Below, piece by piece: positions 26,854 to 36,259 of a DNA stretch of 64,000 nt. A program made the translations under genes and the position numbers. The stretch spans positions 62,001 through 126,000 of the forward strand of contig NZ_JAUSUD010000010.1 of the NCBI RefSeq assembly GCF_030813355.1, read 5' to 3'. Position 1 is the stretch's first letter; each line of letters starts with the position of its first letter. The stretch is from Metabacillus malikii. Its GTDB lineage: Bacteria; Bacillota; Bacilli; Bacillales; Bacillaceae. A model generated the notes under the pieces. It worked only from the letters and a program-made list of their open reading frames with translations, searched no databases and was not told the DNA's origin.

Positions 26854-28613
26854 AGAAGTATAAATTTAATAATTTAAGCATTCGAAATAAACTATTAATC
26901 ATCTATATTTGTTCTGTATTTATTCCAATCACTTTGACCCATAGCGTCTTTTATCAAGTCACCTATAACAATGTCCGTACACAAAAGATGAATGATTTCT
27001 CCCTATCTATTAAACAAATATCCAATGATTTTCAAGTGGCAATTGATGATGCTGTCGGTATCTCTTCTAAGCTATATACAACTTATGAACTGTATAACCT
27101 CCTCGAAGCTAAATATCTATCATCGATTGACTTTATTCATGCCTATTATGATTATTTTGGTGATATTAGTACAGAAGTGTCACTCTACCCTTCTGTCCAT
27201 TCTATTAAACTTTACACAAATAATGATACGGTTATTTATGCTGGTGGGATAAATAAAATAGATACACTTGTTAAAGAATCTGAATGGTATAAAGAATCGG
27301 AGTCAGTTAGAAGCTCTTATCCGGTGTTGACTCGTAGAATAGGAGATTCAGGAAAGTATAATACATTTAGTTTAATAAGGGAGATGGATTATTATTTAAC
27401 AAAGAATTCTACGCAAAAAATACTTGAGATAGAATTAGAAGCCGGGATTATGAATAGTATTTTCAAAGACGTGACATTCCCAGGTGATCTCTATTTATTG
27501 AATGGTGAGGGTACGATTGAATATACGACAAATCCTGAGATAAGCTGGTCAGAAGATAAGTATTCGTTCGAATCAGTTACGTTACCTAAAGACAAAGTAA
27601 TGTTTCATGAAACATATGACCTGCCTTATTTAAATGACTGGAAGGTAATAGGTGTAACAGAAGAACATGTGTTACTTGAGGATATAAAGGAATCGAGGAA
27701 TATCATCTTTTATATAGCACTTATAAATTTGTTATTTCCATCTATTTTCATTATCTATATTACAAGCTCGCTGCATCTGAGAATATTACACATCCTCAAA
27801 CATATGAGAAAAGTAGAGGATCAAAATTTTGAATTAATCGAAGGGATAGACTATCAGGATGAAATTGGTGAATTAACACAAGCATTTAATAGGATGGCAT
27901 CGAAGATAAAACGGTTAATTAATGAAGTCTATGTTGTCGACATTCAAAAAAAGGATTTAGAATTACAGCGGAAACAAGCACAGTTAAGCGCCTTACAAAG
28001 CCAAATCAATCCACACTTCTTATTTAATGTCTTGGAAACAATCCGAATGAGAAGCATTTTGAAGCAAGAAGATGAAACAGCTAAAATTATCGAAAACATA
28101 GCAAATATGCTTAGAAAATCATTTATTTGGGGGAAAGATTGGGTTACTGTCGATGAAGAGATTTTTCTAATAAAATGCTTTTTAGAAATTCAACATTACC
28201 GTTTTGATGATAAAATGCAATATCAAATTGATATTGACCAAGACGCAGCAAAATGTTTTATACCAAATATGTCGTTAATCCCATTTGTTGAAAACGCTAG
28301 CATTCATGGGATTGAGCCTGCTAAAGGAAAAGGGATGATAAACATCTCAATTAAACGAATCGGTGAGTTTCTATTATGTGAAATTAGTGATAATGGTCAA
28401 GGTATGGAAAAGGAAGTATACGAACAAGTGATGGAATCATTAGAGAAGGAACAAAACATTGGGGAACATGTCGGGGTGAAAAATGTCTACTATCGCTTAA
28501 AACTACACTACTCTAATAAATTTGATTTCAAAATCGAAAGTGAAAAAGGTGTAGGAACAACGATTAGAATCAAGTTACCAATTATAAAGGATAAAATAAA
28601 TTCAATAAAATAA
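26850..28613 (+). CDS. Sensor histidine kinase (YesM/LytS-type)
   Basis: A 587-residue membrane kinase: an N-terminal span (about 15-35), an extracytoplasmic sensor region to about 285, a second span (IIFYIALINLLFPSIFIIY), a HAMP region, the His_kinase domain with phosphoacceptor in LQSQINPHFLFNVLE near residue 393, and a C-terminal HATPase (FVENASIHG, ISDNGQGM, GVGTTIRIKLP). It probably senses an oligosaccharide or its binding protein at the membrane. Coupled by a 4-bp overlap to the regulator gene. A terminator follows at once. Confidence 0.88.
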   Translation: MKKYKFNNLSIRNKLLIIYICSVFIPITLTHSVFYQVTYNNVRTQKMNDFSLSIKQISNDFQVAIDDAVGISSKLYTTYELYNLLEAKYLSSIDFIHAYYDYFGDISTEVSLYPSVHSIKLYTNNDTVIYAGGINKIDTLVKESEWYKESESVRSSYPVLTRRIGDSGKYNTFSLIREMDYYLTKNSTQKILEIELEAGIMNSIFKDVTFPGDLYLLNGEGTIEYTTNPEISWSEDKYSFESVTLPKDKVMFHETYDLPYLNDWKVIGVTEEHVLLEDIKESRNIIFYIALINLLFPSIFIIYITSSLHLRILHILKHMRKVEDQNFELIEGIDYQDEIGELTQAFNRMASKIKRLINEVYVVDIQKKDLELQRKQAQLSALQSQINPHFLFNVLETIRMRSILKQEDETAKIIENIANMLRKSFIWGKDWVTVDEEIFLIKCFLEIQHYRFDDKMQYQIDIDQDAAKCFIPNMSLIPFVENASIHGIEPAKGKGMINISIKRIGEFLLCEISDNGQGMEKEVYEQVMESLEKEQNIGEHVGVKNVYYRLKLHYSNKFDFKIESEKGVGTTIRIKLPIIKDKINSIK

Positions 28614-28626
28614 TAAATCTGACAAG

Positions 28627-28669
28627 CCAGTGTATATGGATACTTGTATTGATATACATTGGTTTTTTT
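28627..28669 (+). terminator. Rho-independent terminator of the two-component operon
   Basis: The stem CCAGTGTATAT/ATATACATTGG is followed by TTTTTTTG. Confidence 0.85.
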
Positions 28670-28748
28670 GTTGTTTTTGTAAATTTTCACACTTATGTTT
28701 GATGTCCTCGGAAAATCTCAAGTTTTTGGGACCCTCGTCAGAAACTGC

Positions 28749-29276
28749 ATTCATAATAGGTATGAAGATTTAAATGAGTAAAAATTCCGATTCAAAATCG
28801 TTTTTATAGAGCGGGATGAAACCAAAAACGAGAGAGCTCTCGTACAGAAATCGTCTTCATAGAAGGGATGAAGCCGAAAACGAGCGAGCTTCCGACGAGA
28901 AATCGTCTTCATAAAGGGTATGAAGCCGAAAACGAGCGAGCTTCCGACGAGAAATCGTCTTCATAGAAGGGATGAAGACGAAAACGAGCGAGCTTGGACC
29001 AAAAATCGTCTTCATAAAGAGAATGAAGGAGGTTTTGGTTCTTCCTCCGTTGTGAAAAGGGCTTCATGACAGCGATGAAGGAGGTTTTGGTTCTTCCTCC
29101 GTTGTGAAAAGGGCTTCATGACAGCGATGAAGGAGATTTGAGTTCTTCTTCCTTTGTGAAAAGGGCTTCATAGAAGGGATGAAGCCGAAAACGAGCGAGC
29201 TTCCGACCAGAAATCGTCTTCATAGAAGTGAATGAAGCCGAAAATGAGCGACCTTCTAACAAGATATGTCCTTCAA
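28749..29276. repeat. 52-bp palindromic-junction array 1
   Basis: Ten units start (ATGAA) at 28762, 28816, 28868, 28920, 28972, 29023, 29075, 29127, 29179 and 29232, a spacing of 51-54 bp. Adjacent units meet at CTTCAT-N7-ATGAAG (N8 once). Two unit types occur: type A containing CCGAAAACGAGCGAGCTTCC and type B containing GGAGGTTTTGGTTCTTCCTCC-like hairpin halves (three units in the middle); the flanks are type A, the first two degenerate. It lies between the kinase terminator and the promoter of the importer operon. 52 bp is not a multiple of three, so it is not coding. Function unknown. Confidence 0.9.
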
Positions 29277-29568
29277 CCATTCTATGGTATACACTGGTAG
29301 TTTTAACTTTCACCTATAACTCTTCAAATCTTCAAGAAGATTACATCGTGCGCACATCCTCATCCTCTCTATACATAGAAATTCTTCTTCCCGTGCCACA
29401 AAATCACCCATTCTTATATAATACAAGATATACAAGCTTATCTAGACAATCAAATAGCAACAAGTTAAAACAACCACAACTAAAAGAATGATAGTCATAT
29501 AATATGAGCTCTATAATTTACAAAGTTTTAACTATAGTTTGTGAGGTCAATTAAAACGCAGTGCACGG

Positions 29569-29587
29569 TATAATGAAAGTGCTTACA
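29569..29587 (+). promoter_or_regulatory. Importer operon -10 box overlapped by a cre-like site
   Basis: TATAAT (29569-29574) is abutted by TGAAAGTGCTTACA (29574-29587), one base from the core CcpA consensus. The -35 region is weak, which would suit activation by the YesN-type regulator. From 29277 to here I see nothing else. Confidence 0.5.
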
Positions 29588-29631
29588 AAGTTAAGCGACT
29601 TGTATCATTAGATTACAAAGGGGGAGTTAAA

Positions 29632-31278
29632 TTGTTTAGAGGAAAGACGAAATTATTGCTAGTTGGGCTTATCACTATGTTGCTGTTTGTTACGGCCTGT
29701 TCGAACAAAGAAAAGGCTAGCTCAGAAAAAGATGGCGATGTGTTCACTTACACATTTTTTAACGCATCATCAACTGGAAAAGATGTGAATACAGCTGATA
29801 CAAAGATAGGAAAAATGTTCGAGGAAGCGACAGGGGTTAACTTCGACATTGAACATATTGTAGGAGATAGTAATCAAAAGATTGGTACGATGATTGCCAG
29901 CGGTGAATACCCTGAGCTACTAAATGCGCAGAATGCGACAAATGATGTTATTGATGCAGGTGGATTTTTACCGTTAAATGATTTAATCGAAGAGCATGCA
30001 CCAAACCTTCGAAAATTGTATGACCCGATTTGGGAGAAGATGAAAAACGAGGATGGTAACATTTATATCCTTCCATCAGGTGTTTCAAATGGATATGTCA
30101 AGCCACCGAATATTGACCAAAATGCATTTTTTATTAGACGTGATGCATTAAAAGAGTTGGGTTATCCACATCCAAAGACTGTAGATGAGTACTTTGAAAT
30201 CATTGAAGAGTATTCAAAAAAACACCCGACTTTAAATGGAGCAAAAACAATCCCTTATACATTATTACAATATGATTGGCATGTGGGACAATTATTTGAC
30301 CCTCCAGCATTCTTAGCTGGTGAACAAGAAGGGATTATGGTTGATGATGAGACATTAGAAGTTTCGGTACATCATAATAAAGATATTACGAAAAAATGGT
30401 TAGAGAAATTAAATGAGATAAATGCAAAAGGCTTGTTTGACCAAGAATCATTTACACAAAACTATGATGAATACTTAGCAAAAATCTCTTCAGGTCGAGT
30501 AGTTGGGTTTTTTGGACCGCGTTGGGAATCAGGTACAGCATTAGATACGCTTGAGCAGGATGATGATCCTTATAATGACTTTATGGGATTCCCAATCGTG
30601 TTTGAGGAAGGAATTAAAGATCAATACTTGAATCCTGAATCTTTCGTTACATCTCCTGGTATGGGAATGACAACAGGTACATCTGAAGAAGACCAAGTAA
30701 GAATTATTAAATTTTTAGACCATATTGCAAAAATCGATTCACAAAAATTAATTACTTGGGGTATTGAAGGAGAAACATATGAAGTAAATGAGGAAGGCCG
30801 CTTCTACCGTACGGAAGAACAAATTGCATTAACTACTAAGGAAGAGTTCCGTGACGAATTCGGATTTAAAGCACTTGGATGGTACTGGCCTATCATGAGC
30901 GGTACGTTTAATGATGGAAATGCAGTCGACCCAAATAATCAACCTGAAGTAGCAGAGCTTGCTTATGATGAAGTTGATAAAGAATTTTTAGATGCTTATA
31001 AGATTGAAACGTTCACTGATTTATTCACTGAGCCTGACCCTGCACCATGGTTCCCATTCTGGGATGCAGTGATTGAAACAGGATCAGAAGCACAATTGTA
31101 TGACCAACAATCCCGTGATTTAATCAAACGTTCTTATCCTGACATCATTCTTGCTGACCCAGCTGATTTTGATGACGAGTGGAATAAATTTAAGAAAGAG
31201 TTTGAAAAGCTTCCAGTTGAAGCATATGAAAAAGTATTGGAGGATTCGGTAAAAAGGGAAGTTGAGTTAATGAAATAG
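29632..31278 (+). CDS. Extracellular sugar-binding lipoprotein, LplA family
   Basis: A 548-residue lipoprotein with lipobox LFVTACSN (Cys near residue 23) and the fold of LplA/YtcQ family 1 solute-binding proteins, large for this class as in oligosaccharide binders (e.g. aldouronate or arabinoxylan-oligosaccharide uptake). Stretches such as GGFLPLNDLIEEHAPNL and WDAVIETGSEAQLYDQQSRD are typical. TTG start with GGGGGAGTTAAA upstream. It is followed by a hairpin and then two permeases; no ATPase is present, so a shared MsmX-type ATPase encoded elsewhere is expected (family knowledge). Confidence 0.88.
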   Translation: MFRGKTKLLLVGLITMLLFVTACSNKEKASSEKDGDVFTYTFFNASSTGKDVNTADTKIGKMFEEATGVNFDIEHIVGDSNQKIGTMIASGEYPELLNAQNATNDVIDAGGFLPLNDLIEEHAPNLRKLYDPIWEKMKNEDGNIYILPSGVSNGYVKPPNIDQNAFFIRRDALKELGYPHPKTVDEYFEIIEEYSKKHPTLNGAKTIPYTLLQYDWHVGQLFDPPAFLAGEQEGIMVDDETLEVSVHHNKDITKKWLEKLNEINAKGLFDQESFTQNYDEYLAKISSGRVVGFFGPRWESGTALDTLEQDDDPYNDFMGFPIVFEEGIKDQYLNPESFVTSPGMGMTTGTSEEDQVRIIKFLDHIAKIDSQKLITWGIEGETYEVNEEGRFYRTEEQIALTTKEEFRDEFGFKALGWYWPIMSGTFNDGNAVDPNNQPEVAELAYDEVDKEFLDAYKIETFTDLFTEPDPAPWFPFWDAVIETGSEAQLYDQQSRDLIKRSYPDIILADPADFDDEWNKFKKEFEKLPVEAYEKVLEDSVKREVELMK

Positions 31279-31297
31279 GTATCGATATTTACAGTAT

Positions 31298-31332
31298 GAA
31301 GGCTGAATGATCTTTAGAGTGATTTCAGCTTT
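31298..31332 (+). terminator. Intercistronic hairpin after the binding-protein gene
   Basis: GAAGGCTGAA pairs with TTCAGCTTTC (one G-T pair), then a T-rich stretch. Probably partial termination that keeps binding-protein mRNA in excess. Confidence 0.5.
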
Positions 31333-31400
31333 CTTATTTCAAATTTTCTCAGGAAAAAGATTTGCTTCCTTAACGACTAATTGGAAGAGGGTGGACTAAA

Positions 31401-32369
31401 TTGCAGACACAAACGAAAACAAATGAACTAATTTCCCCAACTGTGAACGAAACGAGAGGTTTTAAGCTATTTCTAAAAAGATGTCGCAGTCAAAAAGCAT
31501 TATTATTGATGACGTTGCCATTTGTCATTTGGGTATTTATTTTTAAATATTTTCCTGTATGGGGCTGGACAATGGCTTTTCAAGACTACAAACCTGCCCG
31601 TACTTTTTCAGAGCAAGAATGGGTAGGCTTTAAGCATTTTATGTTTTTATTTACGGATGACCGTTTCTTAGGTGTTTTACGGAACACTTTAGCACAAAGT
31701 TTAATTAATTTAGTTTTAGGATTTGTTACAGCGATCGGTTTAGCACTACTAATCAATGAATTAACCAATTTTCGATTTAAGAGAATTGTTCAAACGATAA
31801 GCTATTTACCACACTTTCTATCATGGGTAGTTGCAGCTGCACTTGTATCATCGATGTTATCAATTGACGGAATTGTTAATGACATCTTGATGGGACTGAA
31901 CATCATTGATAAAGAAATCCTTTGGTTAGGTGTAGGTGAGTACTTTTGGGGACTATTAGGAGCCGCAGAGGTATGGAAAAATGTCGGGTGGAATACAATC
32001 ATTTATTTAGCTGCGATTTCAATGATTGACCAAGAGCAGTATGAAGCGGCCAAAATTGATGGTGCTTCGCGGTTACAACGTATGAGGTATATTACACTTC
32101 CCGGTATGAAGCAAGTCATCGTTATCCTATTAATTATGAACATTGGCTATATTATCGAGGCAGGATTTGAACCTCAATATTTATTAGGGAATGGGCAAAA
32201 CGTTGAGTACTCAGAAAATATAGATGTATTTGTTATTAATTACGGAATTTCGATGTTTAACTTTTCACTGGCCACTGCAGCTGGAGTATTCAAAACCGTC
32301 ATTAGTTTAATCTTTTTAATAGTGGCTAATTCATTCTCGAAAAAAATGGGCCAAGGCGGCTTATATTAG
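31401..32369 (+). CDS. ABC sugar permease, LplB family
   Basis: A 322-residue permease with six spans and the EAA loop EAAKIDGASRLQRMRYITLPG near residue 215. Family BPD_transp_1, LplB/YtcP-like partner of the LplA-type binding protein. N-terminal RSQKALLLMTLPFVIWVFIF begins the first span. The TTG start has AGAGGGTGG upstream. Eleven bases separate it from the next permease, which has its ribosome site AGGAGG at this gene's stop. Confidence 0.88.
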   Translation: MQTQTKTNELISPTVNETRGFKLFLKRCRSQKALLLMTLPFVIWVFIFKYFPVWGWTMAFQDYKPARTFSEQEWVGFKHFMFLFTDDRFLGVLRNTLAQSLINLVLGFVTAIGLALLINELTNFRFKRIVQTISYLPHFLSWVVAAALVSSMLSIDGIVNDILMGLNIIDKEILWLGVGEYFWGLLGAAEVWKNVGWNTIIYLAAISMIDQEQYEAAKIDGASRLQRMRYITLPGMKQVIVILLIMNIGYIIEAGFEPQYLLGNGQNVEYSENIDVFVINYGISMFNFSLATAAGVFKTVISLIFLIVANSFSKKMGQGGLY

Positions 32370-32379
32370 GAGGATTAGA

Positions 32380-33294
32380 ATGAAGAAAGTTAAAAGAGGA
32401 AAAAGTTTGATGAGAACAAGAGAAGATGTGATTTTCGATACTTGTAATATTATCTTTATGGTTTTACTCAGTGTGATTATGTTATATCCATTTTTAAATC
32501 AGATCGCTTTATCTTTAAATGCTGCTACAGATTCTGTAAAGGGTGGAATCTATTTATGGCCAAGGGAATTTACATGGCGTAATTATGAATATGTTTTCAG
32601 CCAAGCATCGATTATACAAGCGGTATTTGTGTCTGTTGCAAGAACAGTTGTAGGTACAGGAATAGGACTATTATGCACTGCGATGGTAGCGTATGCGATC
32701 GCGCAAGAAAAATTTATCTTTAAAAAGTCTGTCACGATTATTTTTATCATGACGATGTATTTTAATGGCGGATTAATTCCGACCTATCTCTTAATGAAAG
32801 ATTTACATTTAATCGGAACATTCTGGGTATATATTATTCCTGGTTTAATAAGTGCATTTAACCTTATTATCATTAGGTCGTTTATTGAAGGACTTCCGAA
32901 AAGTCTTTTTGAACAAGCCAGGATTGATGGGGCTGGGGATTTCAGAGTATTCTTTCAAATTGTATTACCTTTGTCCCTGCCGGTATTAGCAACAGTTGCC
33001 TTATTCGTTGCTGTTGGTCAATGGAATCAATGGTTTGATGTATTTTTATATAACTCAAGTAATAAGGATTTAACGACATTGCAATATGAGTTAATGAAAA
33101 TCTTGCAAAATACTGCAACGTCAAATGGTGATTGGAACACAGCTCTAGCAAATGGTCAACATGCTGAAAATACAGTTACGCCTAAGTCGATTCAAGCAAC
33201 GATGACAATCGTAGCAAGCTTACCAATCATTTGTGTATATCCGTTTTTACAAAAGTATTTCGTAAAAGGTATGACATTAGGAGCAGTTAAGTAA
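32380..33294 (+). CDS. ABC sugar permease, LplC family
   Basis: A 304-residue second permease with six spans; EAA loop EQARIDGAGDFRVFFQIVLP near residue 187, and the LplC-specific TMYFNGGLIPTYLLMKDLHL. It forms the heterodimeric channel with the preceding permease. ATG with AGGAGGATTAGA upstream. The C-terminus FVKGMTLGAVK is characteristic of the family. The GH10 xylanase gene follows 71 bp later in the same direction, so import and intracellular hydrolysis are co-expressed. Confidence 0.88.
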   Translation: MKKVKRGKSLMRTREDVIFDTCNIIFMVLLSVIMLYPFLNQIALSLNAATDSVKGGIYLWPREFTWRNYEYVFSQASIIQAVFVSVARTVVGTGIGLLCTAMVAYAIAQEKFIFKKSVTIIFIMTMYFNGGLIPTYLLMKDLHLIGTFWVYIIPGLISAFNLIIIRSFIEGLPKSLFEQARIDGAGDFRVFFQIVLPLSLPVLATVALFVAVGQWNQWFDVFLYNSSNKDLTTLQYELMKILQNTATSNGDWNTALANGQHAENTVTPKSIQATMTIVASLPIICVYPFLQKYFVKGMTLGAVK

Positions 33295-33365
33295 TTGTCT
33301 ATATGATGATTAACTAGCGATATGAGTTGGATTTAATAGAATACTATTTTTAGGAGTGAGATGAA

Positions 33366-34358
33366 ATGAATCGAGACGTTCCTTCATTATATGAAGTGTA
33401 CCAGCAACATTTCCACATAGGGGCAGCTGTGAATCCAGTAACATTGAAATCCCAAAAGGAATTACTAATCAAACACTTTAATAGTCTTACTGCTGAAAAT
33501 GAAATGAAATTTGAAAGCTTACAGCCAGAAGAGGGAGTCTTTACTTTTGATAACGCTGATAATCTAATCGCGTTTGCAAAACAACATGAAAAGAACGTGA
33601 GAGGACATACACTAGTCTGGCATAATCAAACACCAGATTGGGTGTTTACGAACAAAGATGGTAGTCTAGTCGATCGAGATACACTTTTAGAGCGGATGAA
33701 GACACATATCTCAACAGTAATGGAAAGGTATAAAGGAGACATTTATTGTTGGGACGTTGTCAATGAAGTAATTGCTGATAAAGGACAACAACTACTTAGG
33801 GATTCAAAATGGACAGAGATTATTGGGGAAGATTTTATTGATAAAGCGTTTGAATTTGCTCATAACGCAGACCCTAATGCAGCGTTGTTTTACAACGATT
33901 ATAATGAGTCAGACCCATTAAAATGTGAAAAAATCATCACTATGATTAAAGGATTAGTGGATAGAGGTGTACCAATTCACGGCGTAGGTTTGCAAGCACA
34001 TTGGAATATCTATTCTCCAACCTTGGACAATATTAGAAAGGCGATTGAGCGATATGCGTCGTTAGGACTTCAACTTCATATAACCGAAATGGATGTTTCC
34101 GTTTTTGACCATGAGGATAAAAGAACGGATTTAATAGCTCCAACTGAAGAAATGTTGCAGAGACAAACGGAGCGGTACGATAGCATGTTTCAATTATTCA
34201 GAGAATACTCTGACGTGATTACATCAGTCACTTTTTGGGGTGGTGCAGATGATTACACATGGCTCAATGATTTTCCAGTTCGCGGAAGAAAAAATTGGCC
34301 GTTCTTATTTAACGAAAATCATCAACCGAAGTCATCCTTTTGGAAAGTGATAGATTAA
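33366..34358 (+). CDS. GH10 endo-1,4-beta-xylanase, cytoplasmic
   Basis: A 330-residue GH10 TIM barrel with no signal peptide, so it acts inside the cell on imported xylo-oligosaccharides. Acid/base Glu in WDVVNEVI near residue 134; nucleophile Glu in LQLHITEMDVSV near 240; substrate-site motifs NSLTAENEMKFE and RGHTLVWHNQTPDWV. The length matches the intracellular GH10 enzymes found with aldouronate importers. ATG with TAGGAGTGAGATGAA upstream. It is the fourth gene of the importer operon. Confidence 0.93.
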   Translation: MNRDVPSLYEVYQQHFHIGAAVNPVTLKSQKELLIKHFNSLTAENEMKFESLQPEEGVFTFDNADNLIAFAKQHEKNVRGHTLVWHNQTPDWVFTNKDGSLVDRDTLLERMKTHISTVMERYKGDIYCWDVVNEVIADKGQQLLRDSKWTEIIGEDFIDKAFEFAHNADPNAALFYNDYNESDPLKCEKIITMIKGLVDRGVPIHGVGLQAHWNIYSPTLDNIRKAIERYASLGLQLHITEMDVSVFDHEDKRTDLIAPTEEMLQRQTERYDSMFQLFREYSDVITSVTFWGGADDYTWLNDFPVRGRKNWPFLFNENHQPKSSFWKVID

Positions 34359-34418
34359 TAAATTCATATCGTATCACAATACAAATGAGGGTTTGTTAGT
34401 TTTAAAAATAGGGTTCGG

Positions 34419-34511
34419 ATGTCTTTAATGCTGTTAGGCCTCATTCCGTACGCTCAACTAACTGCAGCATTTTTAGCATTTCTTCTTATTATCATGCCAA
34501 AAATAAAATAG
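34419..34511 (+). pseudogene. Hydrophobic 30-residue frame, possible transporter remnant
   Basis: ATG...TAG frame reading MSLMLLGLIPYAQLTAAFLA then FLLIIMPKIK, one or two short hydrophobic spans, ending just before the xylosidase ribosome site. No ribosome site of its own. In many Bacillus genomes a GPH-family xyloside transporter gene (xynP) precedes xynB, and this may be the last segment of such a gene (inference). A genuine small membrane protein is the alternative. Confidence 0.35.
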
Positions 34512-34526
34512 TGGGAGTTGTATCTA

Positions 34527-36110
34527 ATGAATTTTCTAAATCCTGTTATACCTGGTTTTCACCCTGACCCAAGCATAGTAAAAGTAGGAGAGAATGACTT
34601 TTACTTAGTAACAAGTTCGTTCGAATACTTCCCAGCTATCCCAATTTTCCACAGTAAAGATCTTGTGAATTGGGAACAAATCGGTAGTGTCTTAACTAGA
34701 GAAAGTCAAGTTAACTTGAGGAATAGCAAGAGTTCGGGTGGTTTATATGCACCGACATTAAGATATCACGATGGTACTTTTTATATGATTTCAACAGATG
34801 TATCAGGTACCGGCAATTTTTATGTCACTGCGGAAAATCCTAAAGGACCATGGTCAGACCCTATAAAAATACCATACGGGAATATTGACCCTTCATTGAT
34901 GTTTGATGATGATGGGAAAGTGTATGTAACAGTCCAAAATGGTGCTGGTTATGAATCACACATTATTCAATATGAAATAAACATCAATACAGGAGAGGCA
35001 CTAACAGAACCAATCGCAATTTTCCATGGTGATGGGGGCCAATGGACGGAAGCACCACATCTTTATAAAATAAACGGAACTTATTATTTACTATGTGCCT
35101 GTGGTGGGACAGGTGAAGAGCATAGGTCAATTATTGCTAAAAGTACAATGCCATACGGACCGTTTGAGATGCTAGATAGACCAATTTTAACGCATAATCA
35201 ACTTAGTCACCATCCGATTCAAAATGTAGGCCATGCAGATTTTGTTGAAGACGAAAATGGAAATTGGTGGGCAGTATTTTTAGGGACTCGGCCAGTAAAC
35301 CAGCAATTTACGCTATTAGGAAGAGAAACCTTTTTAGCGCCTATAAATTGGACGGAAGATGGCTGGCCTTTGATTGATAATAATGAAGGCACTGTTAATG
35401 AAATGACTGAAGCAGCATGCTTATTAGGGGAATCAAATATAAAAGATAAATATATTCGTAATGATGATTTCAATGATGAAAAGTTACATCCAGAGTGGTT
35501 TTATTTAAGAGTAAAGGAAGAGAACAACTATTCATTAACTGAACGAAAAGGCTGGTTACGTCTAAATGGTGGTGCAGATAATATAAGTACTGTAAATGGA
35601 GTTCCGACATTTATATGTAAACCTCAAGAGCATGTCGTGATGGAGTTTAAAACATTAATAGAATTTGCTCCAAATCAGGATGGAGAAGAAGCAGGTTTGT
35701 CTGTAAGGTTAAGTGAGTCCTCGCACTTTGAGATAGCGATTAAACAAGTAGATGGTGAAAAAAGAGTAATCGCAACTAAGACAATTCAAGGAGTAACGGA
35801 AGAAATCGGTCATTGTATTATACATAAAGAAAAAATTAAACTAAGCATTAGTTCGGACCGTGAGAACTATTACTTTAAATTTGCTGAAGAATATGGCGAG
35901 TGGAACAAGATTGGGGACGCTTCATTGTGCCATCTTTCTAGTGAAAAAAATGGAGGGTTTGGAGGCACATTTACAGGTGTCTGTATAGGCCTATATGCAA
36001 CCGGGAATGGCATCGAATGCAGAGAACCTGCTTACTTTGATTGGGTACATTATGTAGGAGAAAATTCACTTAATGTGACAGAGGTTTCTGTAAATAATTT
36101 AGAACAATAA
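34527..36110 (+). CDS. xynB: GH43 beta-xylosidase / arabinofuranosidase (XynB)
   Basis: A 527-residue cytoplasmic enzyme. The GH43 five-bladed propeller spans about 1-310 with base Asp in GFHPDPSIV, pKa-modulating Asp in NIDPSLMFDDDG and acid Glu in QWTEAPHLY; a C-terminal beta-sandwich (about 325-515) as in GH43_11 beta-xylosidases. No signal peptide. It releases xylose (and perhaps arabinose) from the products of the GH10 enzyme. ATG at 34527 has GTGGGAGTTG upstream. A hairpin at 36115-36149 (GAAGGAA/TTCCTTC) follows, then array 2. Confidence 0.92.
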   Translation: MNFLNPVIPGFHPDPSIVKVGENDFYLVTSSFEYFPAIPIFHSKDLVNWEQIGSVLTRESQVNLRNSKSSGGLYAPTLRYHDGTFYMISTDVSGTGNFYVTAENPKGPWSDPIKIPYGNIDPSLMFDDDGKVYVTVQNGAGYESHIIQYEININTGEALTEPIAIFHGDGGQWTEAPHLYKINGTYYLLCACGGTGEEHRSIIAKSTMPYGPFEMLDRPILTHNQLSHHPIQNVGHADFVEDENGNWWAVFLGTRPVNQQFTLLGRETFLAPINWTEDGWPLIDNNEGTVNEMTEAACLLGESNIKDKYIRNDDFNDEKLHPEWFYLRVKEENNYSLTERKGWLRLNGGADNISTVNGVPTFICKPQEHVVMEFKTLIEFAPNQDGEEAGLSVRLSESSHFEIAIKQVDGEKRVIATKTIQGVTEEIGHCIIHKEKIKLSISSDRENYYFKFAEEYGEWNKIGDASLCHLSSEKNGGFGGTFTGVCIGLYATGNGIECREPAYFDWVHYVGENSLNVTEVSVNNLEQ

Positions 36111-36259
36111 TTTAGAAGGAATCGTTTTGTACGATGGGGTGGTTCCTTCCATGTTATATTTGGCGGGAAGCTTCAATTTCTTTTGGTAAAGAGAGTTGGG
36201 GCTTTTTGTTTTACGGGTAAAATGTAATTTGTAGTAGCTTACTTACCGGTAGAAGGTTT

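Noticed and set aside
28749-29276. CRISPR array (19-bp palindromic repeats with about 33-bp spacers)
   Set aside because: The spacers are not unique but fall into a few near-identical types, the same holds for the second array, and no cas gene is present in the window.
29228-29491. 87-residue plus-strand frame after array 1
   Set aside because: Begins inside the array, no ribosome site, low-complexity composition and no recognisable domain.
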